The position numbers were made by a program, and so were the translations under genes. A stretch of 64,000 bases of DNA from Saccopteryx bilineata (taxonomy: Eukaryota; Chordata; Mammalia; Chiroptera; Emballonuridae): positions 202,274,276 to 202,338,275 of the forward strand of contig NC_089492.1 of NCBI RefSeq assembly GCF_036850765.1. The letters run 5' to 3'. The notes beneath the pieces are model-generated. The model made no database searches. It was not told the DNA's origin and worked only from the letters and a program-made list of their open reading frames with translations. Below, piece after piece: positions 33,121-44,500 of the stretch. Position 1 is the stretch's first letter, and each line of letters starts with the position of its first letter.

Positions 33121-33297
33121 ATTTTTAATCTTTAAAGTTTTTATTATTCATTTTAGAGTAGAGAGAGGGAAAGGGGGAGAGAGGGAGAGAAGGTAGGAGG
33201 AGCAAGAAGCATTGAAACCAGGTAAGCCTAGGGTTTCAAACTGGCGACGTCAGTGTTCCAGGTGGACACTTTATCCACTGCGCCCCCACACGTCAGG
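33121..33297 (-). mobile_element. Older short tRNA-derived SINE (family-B relative)
   Basis: Head at right (ATCCACTGCGCCCCCACACGTCAGG), antisense box-B-like CTAGGGTTTCAAACTGG, and GAGAGAGGGAAAGGGGGAGAG tail-side purines. Short target repeats AACTGTGGAT (33111-33120) and AACTGTGAAT (from 33299). Confidence 0.8.
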
Positions 33298-33429
33298 AAA
33301 CTGTGAATTGATTAATGCAATACCTGTGCTAACCTGTGTCTCTTTGTAATTCAATTCAATTCAACTAATCAAACACATACTGTCCAGTTAATTGTAAGCT
33401 CTGCTAGTCCAGGAGCCCTGACTGAATTG

Positions 33430-33640
33430 TTCATGGTCGTATGGAGAACTCCATAGATATTTGCTGTGATTGCTCGCGGTGTGCCAGGTGCTGGGCTACA
33501 GTGGAGGGGTGATGACATAATACAACACAGTCCCTGGGTTCACATAATTAACCATTTATCTGGGGAGACAACAGTCAGCAAATACCATTAGCTATGGTAT
33601 AGGTTAAATGAGAATGTGAGTGAATATTAATGCATTCTTG
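33430..33640 (-). repeat. Probable L2 fragment
   Basis: GATATTTGCTGTGATTGCTCGCGGTGTGCCAGGTGCTGGGCTACAG.. then CAGTCCCTGGGTTCACATAATTAACC reads like an antisense L2 3' end (GTGCCAGGCACTGTGCTAGG..). Confidence 0.5.
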
Positions 33641-33783
33641 TTTGTTTTTTCATTCTTGGCTTTTATCGATATGAATGATTTTTTTTTTCCCTTCTGCTAG
33701 ATAAACCTTGGCTTCTTTTCTATATCTGTTTTCTTCATAGCTAAAATATAGATCAGCTAGCTATTAATAATCTTGTATTCTTG

Positions 33784-33862
33784 TATGTGCCCTGACTGGG
33801 GATCAAACGTGCAACCTTGGCGTGTGGGACAACACTCTGACTGACTGAGCATCTGGCCGAGA
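33784..33862 (-). mobile_element. tRNA-head SINE fragment
   Basis: Only the head region is visible: GTGCCCTGACTGGGGATCAAACGTGCAACC.. GACTGACTGAGCATCTGGCCGAG. Antisense box B (GGGATCAAAC) and box A complements are present. Confidence 0.6.
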
Positions 33863-34243
33863 CTGGGGGGTAGTTCTTGATTTTTGATTTTAAGGATTAC
33901 TTAGAGTAAATTTTAAATTTTGGATTTTTTTTTACACTGTCTTGGGAGCTATGAGAGGATGTCCTTTTGGTGGTTGGTATGTTCTGAAACTGAAGACATT
34001 TTAATATTAGCTTGATTCAGAAAGGGATATTGTAAATGTGTTGGCAAAAATGAAAGGGCTTATTTAATAACTTAATTTTAAATGACCTTTGAATTAACCC
34101 ACACTTTGATTATCCGTAACCTTTCTCTTCTCCATCAATGGGGGAGACTTGTAAGTTTTGTGTAGGTGTCCTTGTTAACAAAATTGCAAATTGTGCATAA
34201 GTACATATGCTTCTTCAATTACCTCAGTTAAACAGAGCAGAAA

Positions 34244-34277
34244 TTTCTTTCTTTCTTTCTTTCTTTTTTTCTTTTTT

Positions 34278-34332
<55 letters not shown>

Positions 34333-34402
34333 CTCTCTCTTTCTTTCTTCTTTCCTCCCTCCTTCTCTCCCTCATTATCTCCCTCCCTTCCTTCCTTCCT
34401 TC

Positions 34403-34469
<67 letters not shown>

Positions 34470-34770
34470 CTTCCCTCCCTCCCTCTCTCCCTCCCTCCTT
34501 TCTTTCTCTCTCTTTCTTCCTTCTTTCTTCTTTCCTCCCTCCTTCCCTTCCTCATTTCCTTCCTTCCTTCCTTCCTTCCTTCCTTCCTTCCTTCCTTCCT
34601 TCCTTCCTCCTCCCTCCCTCCCTCCCTCCCTCCCTCCCTCCCTCCCTCCCTCCCCTCCCTCCCTCTCTCCCTTCCTTCCTTCCTTCCTTCCTTCCTTCCT
34701 TCCTTCCTTCCTTTCTTTTTCTTCCCTCTCTCCCTCCCTCCCTCCTTTCTCTCTCTCTCTCTTTCTTTCA
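34244..34770. repeat. Long polypyrimidine microsatellite (TTTC/CCTT/CCCT)
   Basis: About 530 bp that is essentially all C and T on the plus strand, organised in blocks: (TTTC)n at 34247-34330 and 34400-34468, (CCTT)n at 34557-34608 and 34672-34712, and (CCCT)n at 34608-34655. All four overlapping long open frames here are just translated repeat. Mirror-symmetric pyrimidine blocks could adopt triplex DNA. Confidence 0.97.
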
Positions 34771-34959
34771 TTCAGGTTTTGGAACTTTGTAGGAAACTTA
34801 ATCAAATTCTGTACTCCCACATATAATGGTAATAATGAAAAGTTACACTAGCTTTTGTTCTGGGATTTGACATGGTCGTTGGGAAGGCAGACCTGAAAAA
34901 ATGGCCAGTAAATACCATGGTAGTAAGAATAGTGAGGTTGTGAGACTGAAAACAGTTTT

Positions 34960-35328
34960 TTGTTTTTTTTTTTAATTTTCTGAAGCTGGAAACGGGGAGA
35001 GACAGTCAGTCAGACTCCCGCATGCGCCCGACCGGGATCCACCCGGCACACCCACCAGGGGGCAATGCTCTGCCCCTCCGGGGCGTCGCTCTGCCGCAAC
35101 CAGAGCCACTTCAGCGCCTGCGGCAGAGGCCAAGGAGCCATCCCCAGCGCCCGGGCCATCTTTGCTCCAATGGAGCCTTGGCTGCGGGAGGGGAAGAGAG
35201 AGACAGAGAGGAAGGAGGGGGGGTGGAGAAGCAAATGGGCGCTTCTCCTATGTGCCCTGGCAGGGAATTGAACCCGGGTCCCCCGCACGCCAGGCCGATG
35301 CTCTACCGCTGAGCCAACCGGCCAGGGC
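34960..35328 (-). mobile_element. tRNA-Ala-derived SINE, family A (one-unit form)
   Basis: Full-length and little diverged. T-rich tail at left, then AAGCTGGAAACGGGGAGAGA, a single CACCAGGGGGCAATGCTCTG unit, CCATCTTTGCTCCAATGGAG, and the head GAGCCAACCGGCCAGGGC. An exact 14-bp target repeat CTGAAAACAGTTTT lies at 34946-34959 and 35329-35342. Confidence 0.96.
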
Positions 35329-35342
35329 CTGAAAACAGTTTT

Positions 35343-36026
35343 AAGTCTTCTAATTTTATTAAGAGTCAGAGTGTGGTAAAATAAATGTGTTTAATTTCAC
35401 ACTTACAGGTGTGTATTTGTTTTTGTAGAGGGTTAGCTGTCATGTTAAGGAATTAACCCTACTTTAGGCTGTGATATGAATGTGATGACAGAGAGGAGAG
35501 AGATAAAATAAGAGAAATGTTCTAGATATTTTCTAGTGATTTATTTTTAAAAATAATAAAAATCCACTCCAACTGCTAAATCTGCCTTAGAATTATGGGA
35601 AATTTTGTGGAACATATTTATTGAGAACATGGTGCTAATATAACTAAAATGTTTTATTCATTCTTTGTGCAACAACCTTGTAAAGATGAGGACACCAGGA
35701 TTCCCTGGTTGTTTCTTTGGGATGTTGTTACTGACTGTACTGGGTCGAGTTACTCAGTAGTTGCCTGACAAAAAGACAACTGCAAGATTTTATGAGAAGA
35801 AACAAGATTGTATGCCAGCAGGTGAGGATACATAGGGGTGGTTTGGAGGGTTGGAGAGAGGGTCATTGTTCAGAAAGGTTTCTCCCTGAACAAAAGACCA
35901 GATTTATCTTTAGTCAGGGAAATCACGCATAAACATTAAGACGAGCTTCACCCATCACATTTATAAATGGGGACATTCGTGCTCACTTGCAGTTTGAAAA
36001 TGTGCCTATACATGCATAATGTGTTC
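35343..36026. other. No gene recognised
   Basis: Unassigned. The part from about 35690 on may belong with the 36423-38280 stretch as an old retroelement, but I cannot name one. Confidence 0.35.
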
Positions 36027-36038
36027 AAAAATGGTAGA

Positions 36039-36410
36039 GTTTGCTCAGTGGTAGAGCGTCGGCCCTGCGTGTGGAAGTCCTGGGTTTGATTCCCAGTCAG
36101 GGCACTCAGGAGGAGCGACAATCTGCTTCTCCACCCTTTCCCCTTTCCTTTTTCTCTCTCTCTCTCTCTTCCTCTCCCGCAGACAAGGCTCCATTAGAGC
36201 AAAGTTGGCCCGGGCGCTGAGGATGGCTCCATGGCCTCCGCCTCAGGTGGTAGAATGGCCCCGGCTGCAATGGAGCAATGGAGCTATGGCCCACATGAGC
36301 AGAGCATCGCCCCCTAGTGGGCATACCTGGTGGATCCCAGTCGGGCGCATGTGGGAGTGTATCTGACTGCCTCCCTGCTTCTAACTGGAAAAATACAATA
36401 AAACAAAACA
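36039..36410 (+). mobile_element. tRNA-Ala-derived SINE, family A, 5'-truncated
   Basis: Begins inside the head (GTTTGCTCAGTGGTAGAGCG), lacking about the first 12 bases. Box B GGGTTTGATTCCCAGTCAGGG is followed by the GGCTCCATTAGAGCAAAG block and a single ATCGCCCCCTAGTGGGC unit. The target repeat AAATGGTAGA ends at 36038 and recurs at about 36413-36422. Confidence 0.93.
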
Positions 36411-36422
36411 AGAAATGGTAGA

Positions 36423-38280
36423 AAATCTTCATCCCTTGGGAGGAGATTTTAGTATTATAATGAGAATATAATGGTCAAGTTTGTGAGGAGGCCATGACCC
36501 CTTTGGCCAGCCCTAGGAGGTTTGAGCAGGATTAGCACCCTGGGTCTGCAAATCGTCCTGGACATCTATCTCCCTGAAATGACAGGTCTGGCAGTTGTCA
36601 ATGTCATGGATGACGTATGTATGGAAGAAAATTTAATTAAATCTTAGCCCTTTTATAAACTCTTAGCAAGTCAAAGGCTGTGGTTTTGCCAACCTTGCCA
36701 ACCTTATAACATGTAGGGTGATCTAAGTGGGTTTACAGGTTAACCTAAGTTAAAACTTCTAACTAAGTCTATGCTAGGCAACCTGCAAGGCTTTGTGTGT
36801 GTATGTGTGTATACATTAGGTCACAATATGAGGTACATCTAGTCTCTCAGAGTAGAGGGCAAAACCCCCAAATGCCTTAGCAGATGGGATCCATGGTCTT
36901 AGTTATCCTTCCAAGGTGGAGTCCTTCCACCAAATCCTTCCAATTGCAGCTTTAGGACTTTAAAAGTTTCTCCATAAGGCATCATAACCTACCTTCCATG
37001 CTGCTTTTCTGTTACCAAGAGGACTTCATGCTTTATTATTTACTGTAGTGTAAAAACTGCTCATGGAGTAATTAAAGATGGCAGCCAACAAAGCAGAGGG
37101 AAAAGGGGCAGAATGCGAGGCAGTGGCTGTCTTGCTTCCTCACTCCAGGCGGAATATTTGAGTTTGGACCAGGTGGCTCCAGAGATTCTGGTTTTGGATT
37201 ATTCCAAGAAGTGGGCTTTACTTCATGGACCTCCTGATTCCAAGGCTTTCCCTGCAACAGGCAGATTGGAAGTGAAATTATCTTGGCCTTGCATAATTTC
37301 ATTTGAGGTGAAATCCTTTCTTCTCTCTTGCGTTGTCTTTGATTTTGTCGAAATACTTCAGATACTAAAGTGCCAAGGCTCTTCAATGAGGTATACTCAC
37401 CTGAGCAATCCAGATAGAAGTGGAGCAAATATGAGAATGATGGGACAAAAGGAAGCAAACTTTGCTGTTCTTGCTAACAGTTACAAGTGAAACACCAAGT
37501 ATCACACTTGTTTTCTTTGTAGGTCTTACGTCTGGACAGGCCAAATTCAGATTAAATTTCTTCAAGTGTTTTCCTTAAAAGAGTGAGACGCTCTGTCATT
37601 CTCTGTTCTCAGGTGAATGAATTTCACTGAGGCAGGCTAGAGATAAGCTGACAGTGGGCTAATTCCATAAGGAAGTCACTATGCCATCCGTAGTCTTGAA
37701 CAGTTACAATTTGAGGTTTTTAAATGCTTTTAATTAAGAAAAAAACCTCACTCATGTGCTTTGACCTCCTGGATGGTACAGTTTTGATGGAGGTGAGGTT
37801 CTTTTGACCTAGTTCTACCCTAAGGTAATGCAAATATTATTTCCCCAATTAAGCTAGGCTTCACTGGTTAACAACAAACCATTTTTTCTTATTGTTCTGA
37901 GCTAGTAAGTCTGGTATGTGATAGTATATTAGTAACAAAACCCATGACTGATCTTCAGGAGATAGCTGTGCGTTCTTTCCTGTTATAGTGACTCAAGAAA
38001 TAATTTAGTGTCAAATTTAGCTTGAATTTTTTTAGTTCTTTTCAGTCCATCTTTTGGTTTCACGAAGCAATAGAGAGTCAAGTTTCTTTGAAACTAAACA
38101 CAAAACCAAAAGCAATCACATGAAAACTATTGTTAGGTGTCTCAGGAGGTATTTTTATTACACTTTAAGTGCACATTTGGTCGTGGCTAATTATTTGGAG
38201 AAAATTGGGCAAAGACAGGGCAAGCAAGGCCTCCTATGTTTCAGATGTTTAGTTATATTGATGATAAACATTACATGTGT
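36423..38280. other. No gene recognised; possible old retroelement
   Basis: Phrases such as CATCTATCTCCCTGAAATGACAGG and CCAAGGTGGAGTCCTTCCACC feel repeat-like, but I cannot assign a family. Open frames at 37072-37490 occur on both strands over the same DNA, which argues against coding. A TG-rich run lies at 36793-36815. Confidence 0.3.
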
Positions 38281-38282
38281 TT

Positions 38283-38722
38283 AACTTTTATTTTGAAATA
38301 AATTTAGACAGAAGTGTCAAATAGTATAGAGGATTCCAAATATATCATACTTCACCCAGCTTCTGCTGTTAGCATCCTATATGACCATAGCATAGCGTAG
38401 TTTTTGAAAGCAGGAAATTAAAATTGATACAATAACTAATTTACAGATTTTCTTCGCCTTTTGCCAGTTTTGTTTTTTTTCTGATCCAGGATTCAATCTA
38501 GGTGCTCACACTGCTTTTAGTTTTCATGTTGCTTTTAGTTTTTACGTATGTTACCGTCCCCCAGTTATTCATGACCTTGACGACTTTGAAGGTCAGTTAT
38601 TTTGTAGAATGTCCTCCATTATGGGTTTGTTCAATGCTTACTTGTGGTTGGGTTGAGGTTATTTATTTTTTGGCAAGACTATAGGAAAATGATGTTGTGC
38701 CCTGCTCAGTCCATCCTATCAG
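38283..38722 (-). repeat. Ancient L1 3'UTR region, first segment
   Basis: TTTTGAAATAAATTTAGACAGAAG.. CACCCAGCTTCTGCTGTTAGC.. GATCCAGGATTCAATCTAGG.. TCATGACCTTGACGACTTTGAAGG.. TTTTGTAGAATGTCCTCC matches, in order, the antisense 3' region of old mammalian L1 (L1ME/L1MC type, from memory). The sequence breaks after CATCCTATCAG at 38722 and resumes at about 39574. Confidence 0.75.
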
Positions 38723-39573
38723 ATGCTATCATTGGGAAATGTAATTAAAAACAAAATCTCTCAATCCAGAAATCCTCTCTACAGAGGTGGTAGAGAAAGA
38801 AAGTACTTTTATTATAGAATAAGAGTTAAACGAGAATATGATTCACATAGCCAGTCCACTAAGAGACTGCAAGGACAGAAAGAAGTCCTACTCACTTACA
38901 TAGCCAAGCAGATCCAACCCACCACAAGTATATTTTCAAGATAAACAATAACTAGTCTTTAAGTAGAGGACTTGACAGCACCATTTGGCATAATTCACCC
39001 AATAGTTACCTGGTTGTTGGTGACTATCTGTGTTAGCTAATCCACTTTGTCTAGAAGATAAACTGCTCATAGTGTTATGATAAGAGGTAGTTTTGCAACT
39101 TGGAGCAAGGTGTCCCCACAAGCTAGGTCCTTGTCCTCCCACAGACACTGGGATATAAGGGCCAACTGGGAAATCGAGATTCTATTTCCCTTGATGTTTA
39201 CATCCTAGGTCCTTAGAAAGATATCCCTGGGTCATAAAGGTGACAAAAGGATATCTAATCTTCAAAAATATTTTTTAAAATAAAACAGAACATGATTATA
39301 TTTCAGTATACAACTACTGTACAACCAAAAAGTAAAACACCACAGTAAAATAATAACAAAAAACATGGTATTTCATTCGCAATGTATGAGAAAGGTTTAA
39401 CATCTTTAGGCATACATGAGCCCTTAGAAATGATTTTATACACATTTCAAAGGGAGGAGAAAGTGCTGACAATTGCAAATTTTCTAAAATAAATACTCTG
39501 AGAAAAAGGTGGGTGAGGGACTCTTATTTTTACCAGGGAGAATTATTCCTGTTAATTTGTATTTGTCCTTAGA
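38723..39573 (-). mobile_element. LTR-like insertion inside the ancient L1
   Basis: About 850 bp separates two halves of one L1 3'UTR (CATCCTATCAG at left, GTACATGATGCTG at right), so it is an insertion. It contains a minus-strand AATAAA (TTTATT at about 38808) and a moderately GC segment around 39080-39240, as a solo LTR of a class III or MaLR type might. I find no clean TG..CA ends or target duplication, so the family is open. Confidence 0.4.
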
Positions 39574-40789
39574 GTACATGATGCTGATGGTGCCCCCTTA
39601 TGGGAGCATATTAAACTTGATATATTGGTTGTGCTGGTGTCCACCAGGTTTCCTCACGGCAATGACATTGTTTTTTCCTTTGTAAATAATAAGTCTTGTG
39701 GGGAGATAATTTGAGTCTATGCAAGTATACTGTTCCTCATCATTCATCCCTCCAATTCCGCACCAGCACAGCAGGGTTTGTTCTAGCCTTTCCCACTCCT
39801 TCGTTGCAACTTCTTTTCTAAAAGTGGAAAACCCCACTCTCATTATCCACAATGTATGTATGTGTTCAGTTGTAATGTACATACAAAACAGTTTTAGAAT
39901 TGTGGACCTATACTTCTATGAGAAACATTTAATGAAGTAGAGTAACTATATGTATAGTTCTTCTTGTCTTTATCCTTTCAGTGTAAGTAGGAATCTCGTT
40001 TTGTAAGTAGGAATCTCATTTTCCCCAGTTACATAGATTACCAGTTTTATTCCTCATCCCTTTCAGTGTGGGTGTGTTTTATTTGGAACATAGTTAAGTT
40101 TATTTGTTACTGCTTATGTCATATTTTGAGCCCCCCCCATATCATGGTTGATTTTAATTATTATCCCTGGTCCTAAATGTCAGTAACTGTATAAAATGGT
40201 ATACTGAGAGAAGGGGCCCTTCTCTCTCTGCATCCCCCATTCGTTACAACTGGTTCCTGTCCATTCCCTGTCTCCTTAGTTCTGGTTATCCTTCTTGTTC
40301 TTATTCTATCACACACACTCAGATGTATATTTTTTATTTCTTTCTTTCCTATATGAAGGATCTACACGATAAATATTCTTTGTTACTTTGTTATCTTTCA
40401 CTTAACAATATGTCCTAGATATCTTTCCATATTGGTACATAAAAATATGATTCTTTGTTGCAACTTAAGAGCCTTCATTGTATGGCTGTACCATACTGTT
40501 CTCAATCGTTCTTTTGTGTGTGGGTATTTAGGTTTCTAATATTTTGCAATTACAAAGTGATTAACCTTGAACATAAGTATTTTTGTCTTCTTGGAGGTGT
40601 ATGTTCAGATAGATTGTTAGAAGTGAAATTGCTCAATCAAAAGATAAAGGATTATGTAGTTTTGTTAGATAGTGCCAAATTCCCTCTGGAAGCCTTATAT
40701 CAGTTTGCATTCCCATCATCAGGGTATGAGTGTATCTGTCTTCATAGCCTAGAAAACAAAATGTGTTGTTATGCTTTTTAATTTTTTTT
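39574..40789 (-). repeat. Ancient L1 3'UTR/ORF2 end, second segment
   Basis: Resumes the L1: GGTGTCCACCAGGTTTCCTC.. TTTCCTTTGTAAATAATAAGTCTTG.. GGGGAGATAATTTGAGTC, then 40380-40740 with TTTCACTTAACAATATGTCC.. TCATTGTATGGCTGTACC.. AGAAGTGAAATTGCTCAATC.. TTTGCATTCCCATCATCAGG. This is the typical antisense path toward ORF2. The 94-codon frame at 39598-39882 is antisense L1 and not a gene. Confidence 0.8.
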
Positions 40790-41172
40790 TTTTTGGTATT
40801 TTTCTGAAGCTGGAAATGGGGAGAGACAGTCAGACAGACTCCCGCATGCGCCGGACCGGGATCCACCCGGCACGCCCACCAGGGGCGATGCTCTGCCCAC
40901 TAGGGGGCAATGCTCTGCCCCTCCAGGGCGTCACTCTGCCGCAATCAGAGCCACTCCAGCGCCTGGGGCAGAGGCCAAGGAGCCATCCCCAGCGCCCGGG
41001 CCATCTTTGCTCCAATGGAGCCTTGGCTGCGGGAGGGGAAGAGAGAGACAGAGAGGAAGGGGGGGGTGGAGAAGCAAATGGGCACTTCTCCTATGTGCCC
41101 TGGCCAGGAATCGAACCCGGGTTCCCCGCACACCAGGCCAACACTCTACCACTGAGCCAACCAGCCAGGGCC
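40790..41172 (-). mobile_element. tRNA-Ala-derived SINE, family A (two-unit form)
   Basis: Full-length reverse copy inserted in the ancient L1. Two CACC/CACT-AGGGG units are present (40877-40920). Head CTGAGCCAACCAGCCAGGGC. The target repeat GCTTTTTAATTTTTTT occurs at 40773-40788 and 41173-41188. Confidence 0.96.
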
Positions 41173-41880
41173 GCTTTTTAATTTTTTTAATGATCTGAAA
41201 GGTGATAAATAGTAACTTGATGTTGTTTTAATTTGCATTTCTCTAATTACAAGTGTGAACAATTTCATATGTTCAAGTGTCAATTTTTGGTGACTTCATT
41301 GTTTTTTCTCCACTTTTCTTCAGACTTTTGGTCCATTGTTATTCATGTTTAAGAGCTTTTTATATATTAAGGCTATAAGTTATCTGTGGTATATGTTACA
41401 GATATTATCTTCTACTTTGTTGTGTTTTTACTTTGCTTATGGTGTTTTTTGGTCATAGAAAATGATTTTTTATTTTTATGTAGTCAAATTCCTAAGTCTT
41501 TATTTGAGTTATAATTAGAAATCCTTTTTCTACACCAATGTAAAAGAGGAATTCACCCATGGATTTTTTTGGTACTTGCATGGTTTCAGTTTTTACTTTT
41601 ACATTGCTGTTCCATTTGGAGTTTGCTCCAGTCTAAGGTGTAAAATGTAGATCTAATTTTTATCTTTTTCCAAAGATATCTAGGCTACCCATCTGTCTCA
41701 GCTTCGTTTATTAAAATCCTATTTTTTTTTTTTTGCCCCAGTGATTTGAGATGACAACTTTATCAAATACTAAATTGCCAATGTACCTACTTTGGTCTAT
41801 TTCCAGGGTTTCTAGTCTGTTCCACTGGCCTGTTTGTCTATTCACACATAAGTATCATTCTACTAAAATCAATTTTTAAA
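41173..41880 (-). repeat. Ancient L1 ORF2 3' end, third segment
   Basis: TTTTAATTTGCATTTCTCTAATTAC.. AAGAGCTTTTTATATATTAAGGC.. TTTATTTTTATGTAGTCAAATTCC.. TTCCATTTGGAGTTTGCTCC.. TTTCTAGTCTGTTCCACTGGCC follows the antisense order of L1 ORF2 C-terminal coding and 3' sequence. No long frame survives. Confidence 0.8.
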
Positions 41881-41999
41881 ATTGTATTTTAAAAATAGTA
41901 ATTTAGGGTAAGTAAAATATTTTTTTTTACAGTGAAAACTGTATATCCCTAAATAAAGCATTCAAATTAGATTTCATTTTCACAAATTCTTTTTCAGGT

Positions 42000-42570
42000 T
42001 TTATCCATATATATCTGTCTCTATGTATGTATATAGAAATTTTTATTTTTTATTTAGTCAAATTGGTAGAAATATATGTATCTACACACATATACAGAGT
42101 TATTATAGAATACATATTTAGTGCAGTTTTTTTTGCTATATTTCACTTACATTGTTACTGATATTCTTCACATAGTCTTTGTTGTCATTTTTAATAGTAA
42201 TGTATACTGTTTTATTGAGTTGATGTTGTAAATTACTTAATACAATTACATTTAGATAATTTACCTTGTTTTTGTTAAGTAGTATCCTAGTCAACATCTT
42301 TTATGTATACAGTGTATTTTTCTGCTTCTGAGTTATTTTCTCAGGATACATGAGTGAGAAGTTCAGTGTCAAAGGACATACATAGCACCTCTTATACTTC
42401 CAGATACATAATTCCACAGAGTTCTGGAAAACTATTATGTAAATTTAAAATATCAGTAATATAGTTTTTTGCCCCAAATTTCCTAGCATTAGAGGAATGG
42501 TTCTTGATCATTTTTAAGACTATGTAGAAGTTTAGATTTTCTTAAAGCATTGAATTTGGCAATCTTTTGT
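42000..42570 (-). repeat. Another ancient L1-like 3' fragment
   Basis: TTTTGCTATATTTCACTTACATTG.. TTATTTTCTCAGGATACATGAGTG.. AAGTTCAGTGTCAAAGGACATAC parallels the same antisense L1 3' landmarks as 40390-40650, so it is a second, more diverged copy. Confidence 0.5.
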
Positions 42571-42590
42571 CATGTGTTTCTCTTGTCTTT

Positions 42591-42929
42591 TTTTTTTTTT
42601 TTTTTTTTTACAGGGACAATGAGAGAGTCAAAGAGAGGGATAGATAGGGACAGAGATAGGAACAAAGAGAGATGAGAAGCATCAATTATCATTTTTTCAT
42701 TGCTACACCTTAGTTGTTCATTGATTGCGTTCTCATATGTGCCTTGACCGTGGGGCTACAGCAGACCAAGTAACCCCTTGCTCGAGCCAGCAACCTTGGG
42801 TCCAAGCTGGTGAGCTTTGTTCAAACCAGATGAGCCCGCGCTCAAGCTGGCAACCATGATTGGGGTCTCAAACATGGTCCTCCACATCCTAGTCCGACGC
42901 TCTATCCACTGCGCCATTGCCTAGTCAGG
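42591..42929 (-). mobile_element. tRNA-derived SINE, family B
   Basis: T-rich tail at left, ATGAGAGAGTCAAAGAGAGGG segment, body with CCAGCAACCTTGGGTCCAAGC, and the head CCACTGCGCCATTGCCTAGTCAGG at right. The target repeat is poor (TCTCTTGTC / CTCTTACTTG). Confidence 0.9.
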
Positions 42930-42949
42930 CTCTTACTTGTTTGTTAAAA

Positions 42950-43850
42950 ATGGTTCAAGCCATCTCTTTGGAAAAAGAAAGGTAGGATAGTATTTAATAT
43001 GAGGTTTCAGGGTGCCAGTTCTCTTGGCTGTCCAGCTTACTGCCCTGGTGCAGATGTGGTGGTTTGCTTTTCATGGGCTCATTCTTTCCTCTCCTTCCGC
43101 CTAGTCAACCTACTCTGTACCCCTTCTGGGCAACAAAGCTGCATGTGAGTCCTCTCCTGGTTTTCCAGGCACTCCTCATTTATGACCCTATACATGTGAT
43201 ATGTGTAATTGTGTGACCTCAGAGTTCTGCCCTTGCTTAGCTTCTTGAATTTAGCTTGTTTCTCAACTTCCTGGCCTAAATGCTTCCTATGTGCCCTGAC
43301 TGTTCCATATACATAGTAAGAAGCTTATCCTAAACGTATTTCTTGTTTCCTATAGTGATTAGTAATGCGGAGCAGAGAGAGTGCTCTCTACTTCTTTTCC
43401 TCCATTTCAAGTCCTTCACTCACTTCAGTAGGGTTCTGTCTCCTGCATTCCTCTCATACTGCTCTTGCCCTGCTCCCCAAAGGTGTCTGTGTTGACAAAT
43501 GCAGTGGGCATTTTTCTGTTCTCATCTAACCTATCTTCTAGCAGCTGACCCTTCTCTCTTAGCACCTGGAACATGGCACTCTTGGTTCACCTTTGATCTT
43601 GGATTTTTCTCTTGCATTGTCTGACTCGGAGACATGACCTGGGCCCATGTTTTTGCTTTCAGCTCCCTCCCTGGTGAGGTCATTCAGTCTCATGCTGTAC
43701 CTGCCATCTATGTACTGATTACCCCACATTTGTGTCTCTAGCCCTCACTTCTGTGAGCTCACCCTCCCTACCTGGATGGAGCCTCTCCTTGGAGGTCTCA
43801 TAGACATCTCAAACGTAATGCCCAAAACTAAACTCTTGATCCTACAGCCA
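42950..43850. other. No gene recognised
   Basis: C/T-rich unassigned DNA, possibly the diverged 5' continuation of the L2 copy that follows. Confidence 0.4.
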
Positions 43851-44500
43851 GTTCAGATTTTTCTTCTCTTTCAGAAGTGGCTCAAGCTCTCTTTCCCTCA
43901 CTATCCAGCTGCTTCTTCCAGCAAGTTCTAATTTCTACCTCTCAAATATATTTCAGGTCTATCTGCTTTTCTCTTTCTCCTTAGTCATCCTTTAGGAAAA
44001 GCTACTGCCATCTCTCACTTAGACAACTCAACAGCTTTCTTTTTGGTTACCTTGTTTTCAATTTTGTTTTCCCATCTATTCTCCATTTAGCAGCTACAAT
44101 GATCTTTGGAAATATCTGTAGTGGAGTCTGATTGCATTTAGGCTAAAATTCTTCCCATGACTTAGAGGGCCCTGCAGTGTGCCGGCCAGCTTGTCCTTCT
44201 CTCCTCTTACCTGCTGCACTCCCAGTGCTCCAGCCTCCCTTTTGTTTCTAAGCATTGCTCAGCACTTTTTCTTTATAGATTTTGCAGTGGTCTTATCTCA
44301 TGACTGCTTCATTTTCTTCAGAGTCCTTTTCATAATTTGTGATTAATCTATTTTTGGATTAATTTCTCATTTTTTGTTTGTTGCTAACCCCCTTTCCTCT
44401 TCTATGGGCTTTGTGAGGGAAGGGATCTTGACTTATTTACCAATGAGCACTCAACACTTACCCCAGTGCCTGATGTACGGTAGATAATGGCACAAGTGGT
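43850..44500 (+). repeat. L2-type LINE fragment
   Basis: Sense-orientation landmarks in order: TTTCCCATCTATTCTCCATTTAGCAGC.. AATGATCTTTGG.. GGGCCCTGCAGTGTGCCGGCC.. TGCTCCAGCCTCCC.. CTTTGTGAGGGAAGGGATCTTGAC.. CCCAGTGCCTGATGTACGG. This is the standard L2 3' progression, including the 'stop and summary' region near its end. Confidence 0.6.

Noticed and set aside
34175..34851. Four overlapping frames of about 200 codons, Arg/Glu/Lys-rich or Phe/Leu/Ser-rich
   Set aside because: They are translations of the polypyrimidine microsatellite on both strands. A repeat whose unit is not a multiple of three gives open frames everywhere.
37072..37490. Overlapping frames of 128 and 125 codons on opposite strands
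   Set aside because: Open on both strands over the same DNA, no known domain, no splice or polyadenylation context.
39598..39882. 94-codon minus-strand frame with protein-like composition (ends ..QYIKFNMLP)
   Set aside because: The DNA aligns in word order with the antisense 3'UTR of old L1 (TTTGTAAATAATAAGTCTTG, GGGGAGATAATTTGAGTC), so it is an incidental frame and not a processed gene.
40771..41181. 136-codon plus-strand frame and similar frames at 24807-25315, 35010-35312, 47188-47601, 58889-59454 and 59911-60278
   Set aside because: They recur because the family-A SINE body happens to lack stops in several frames. The same peptides appear at every copy.
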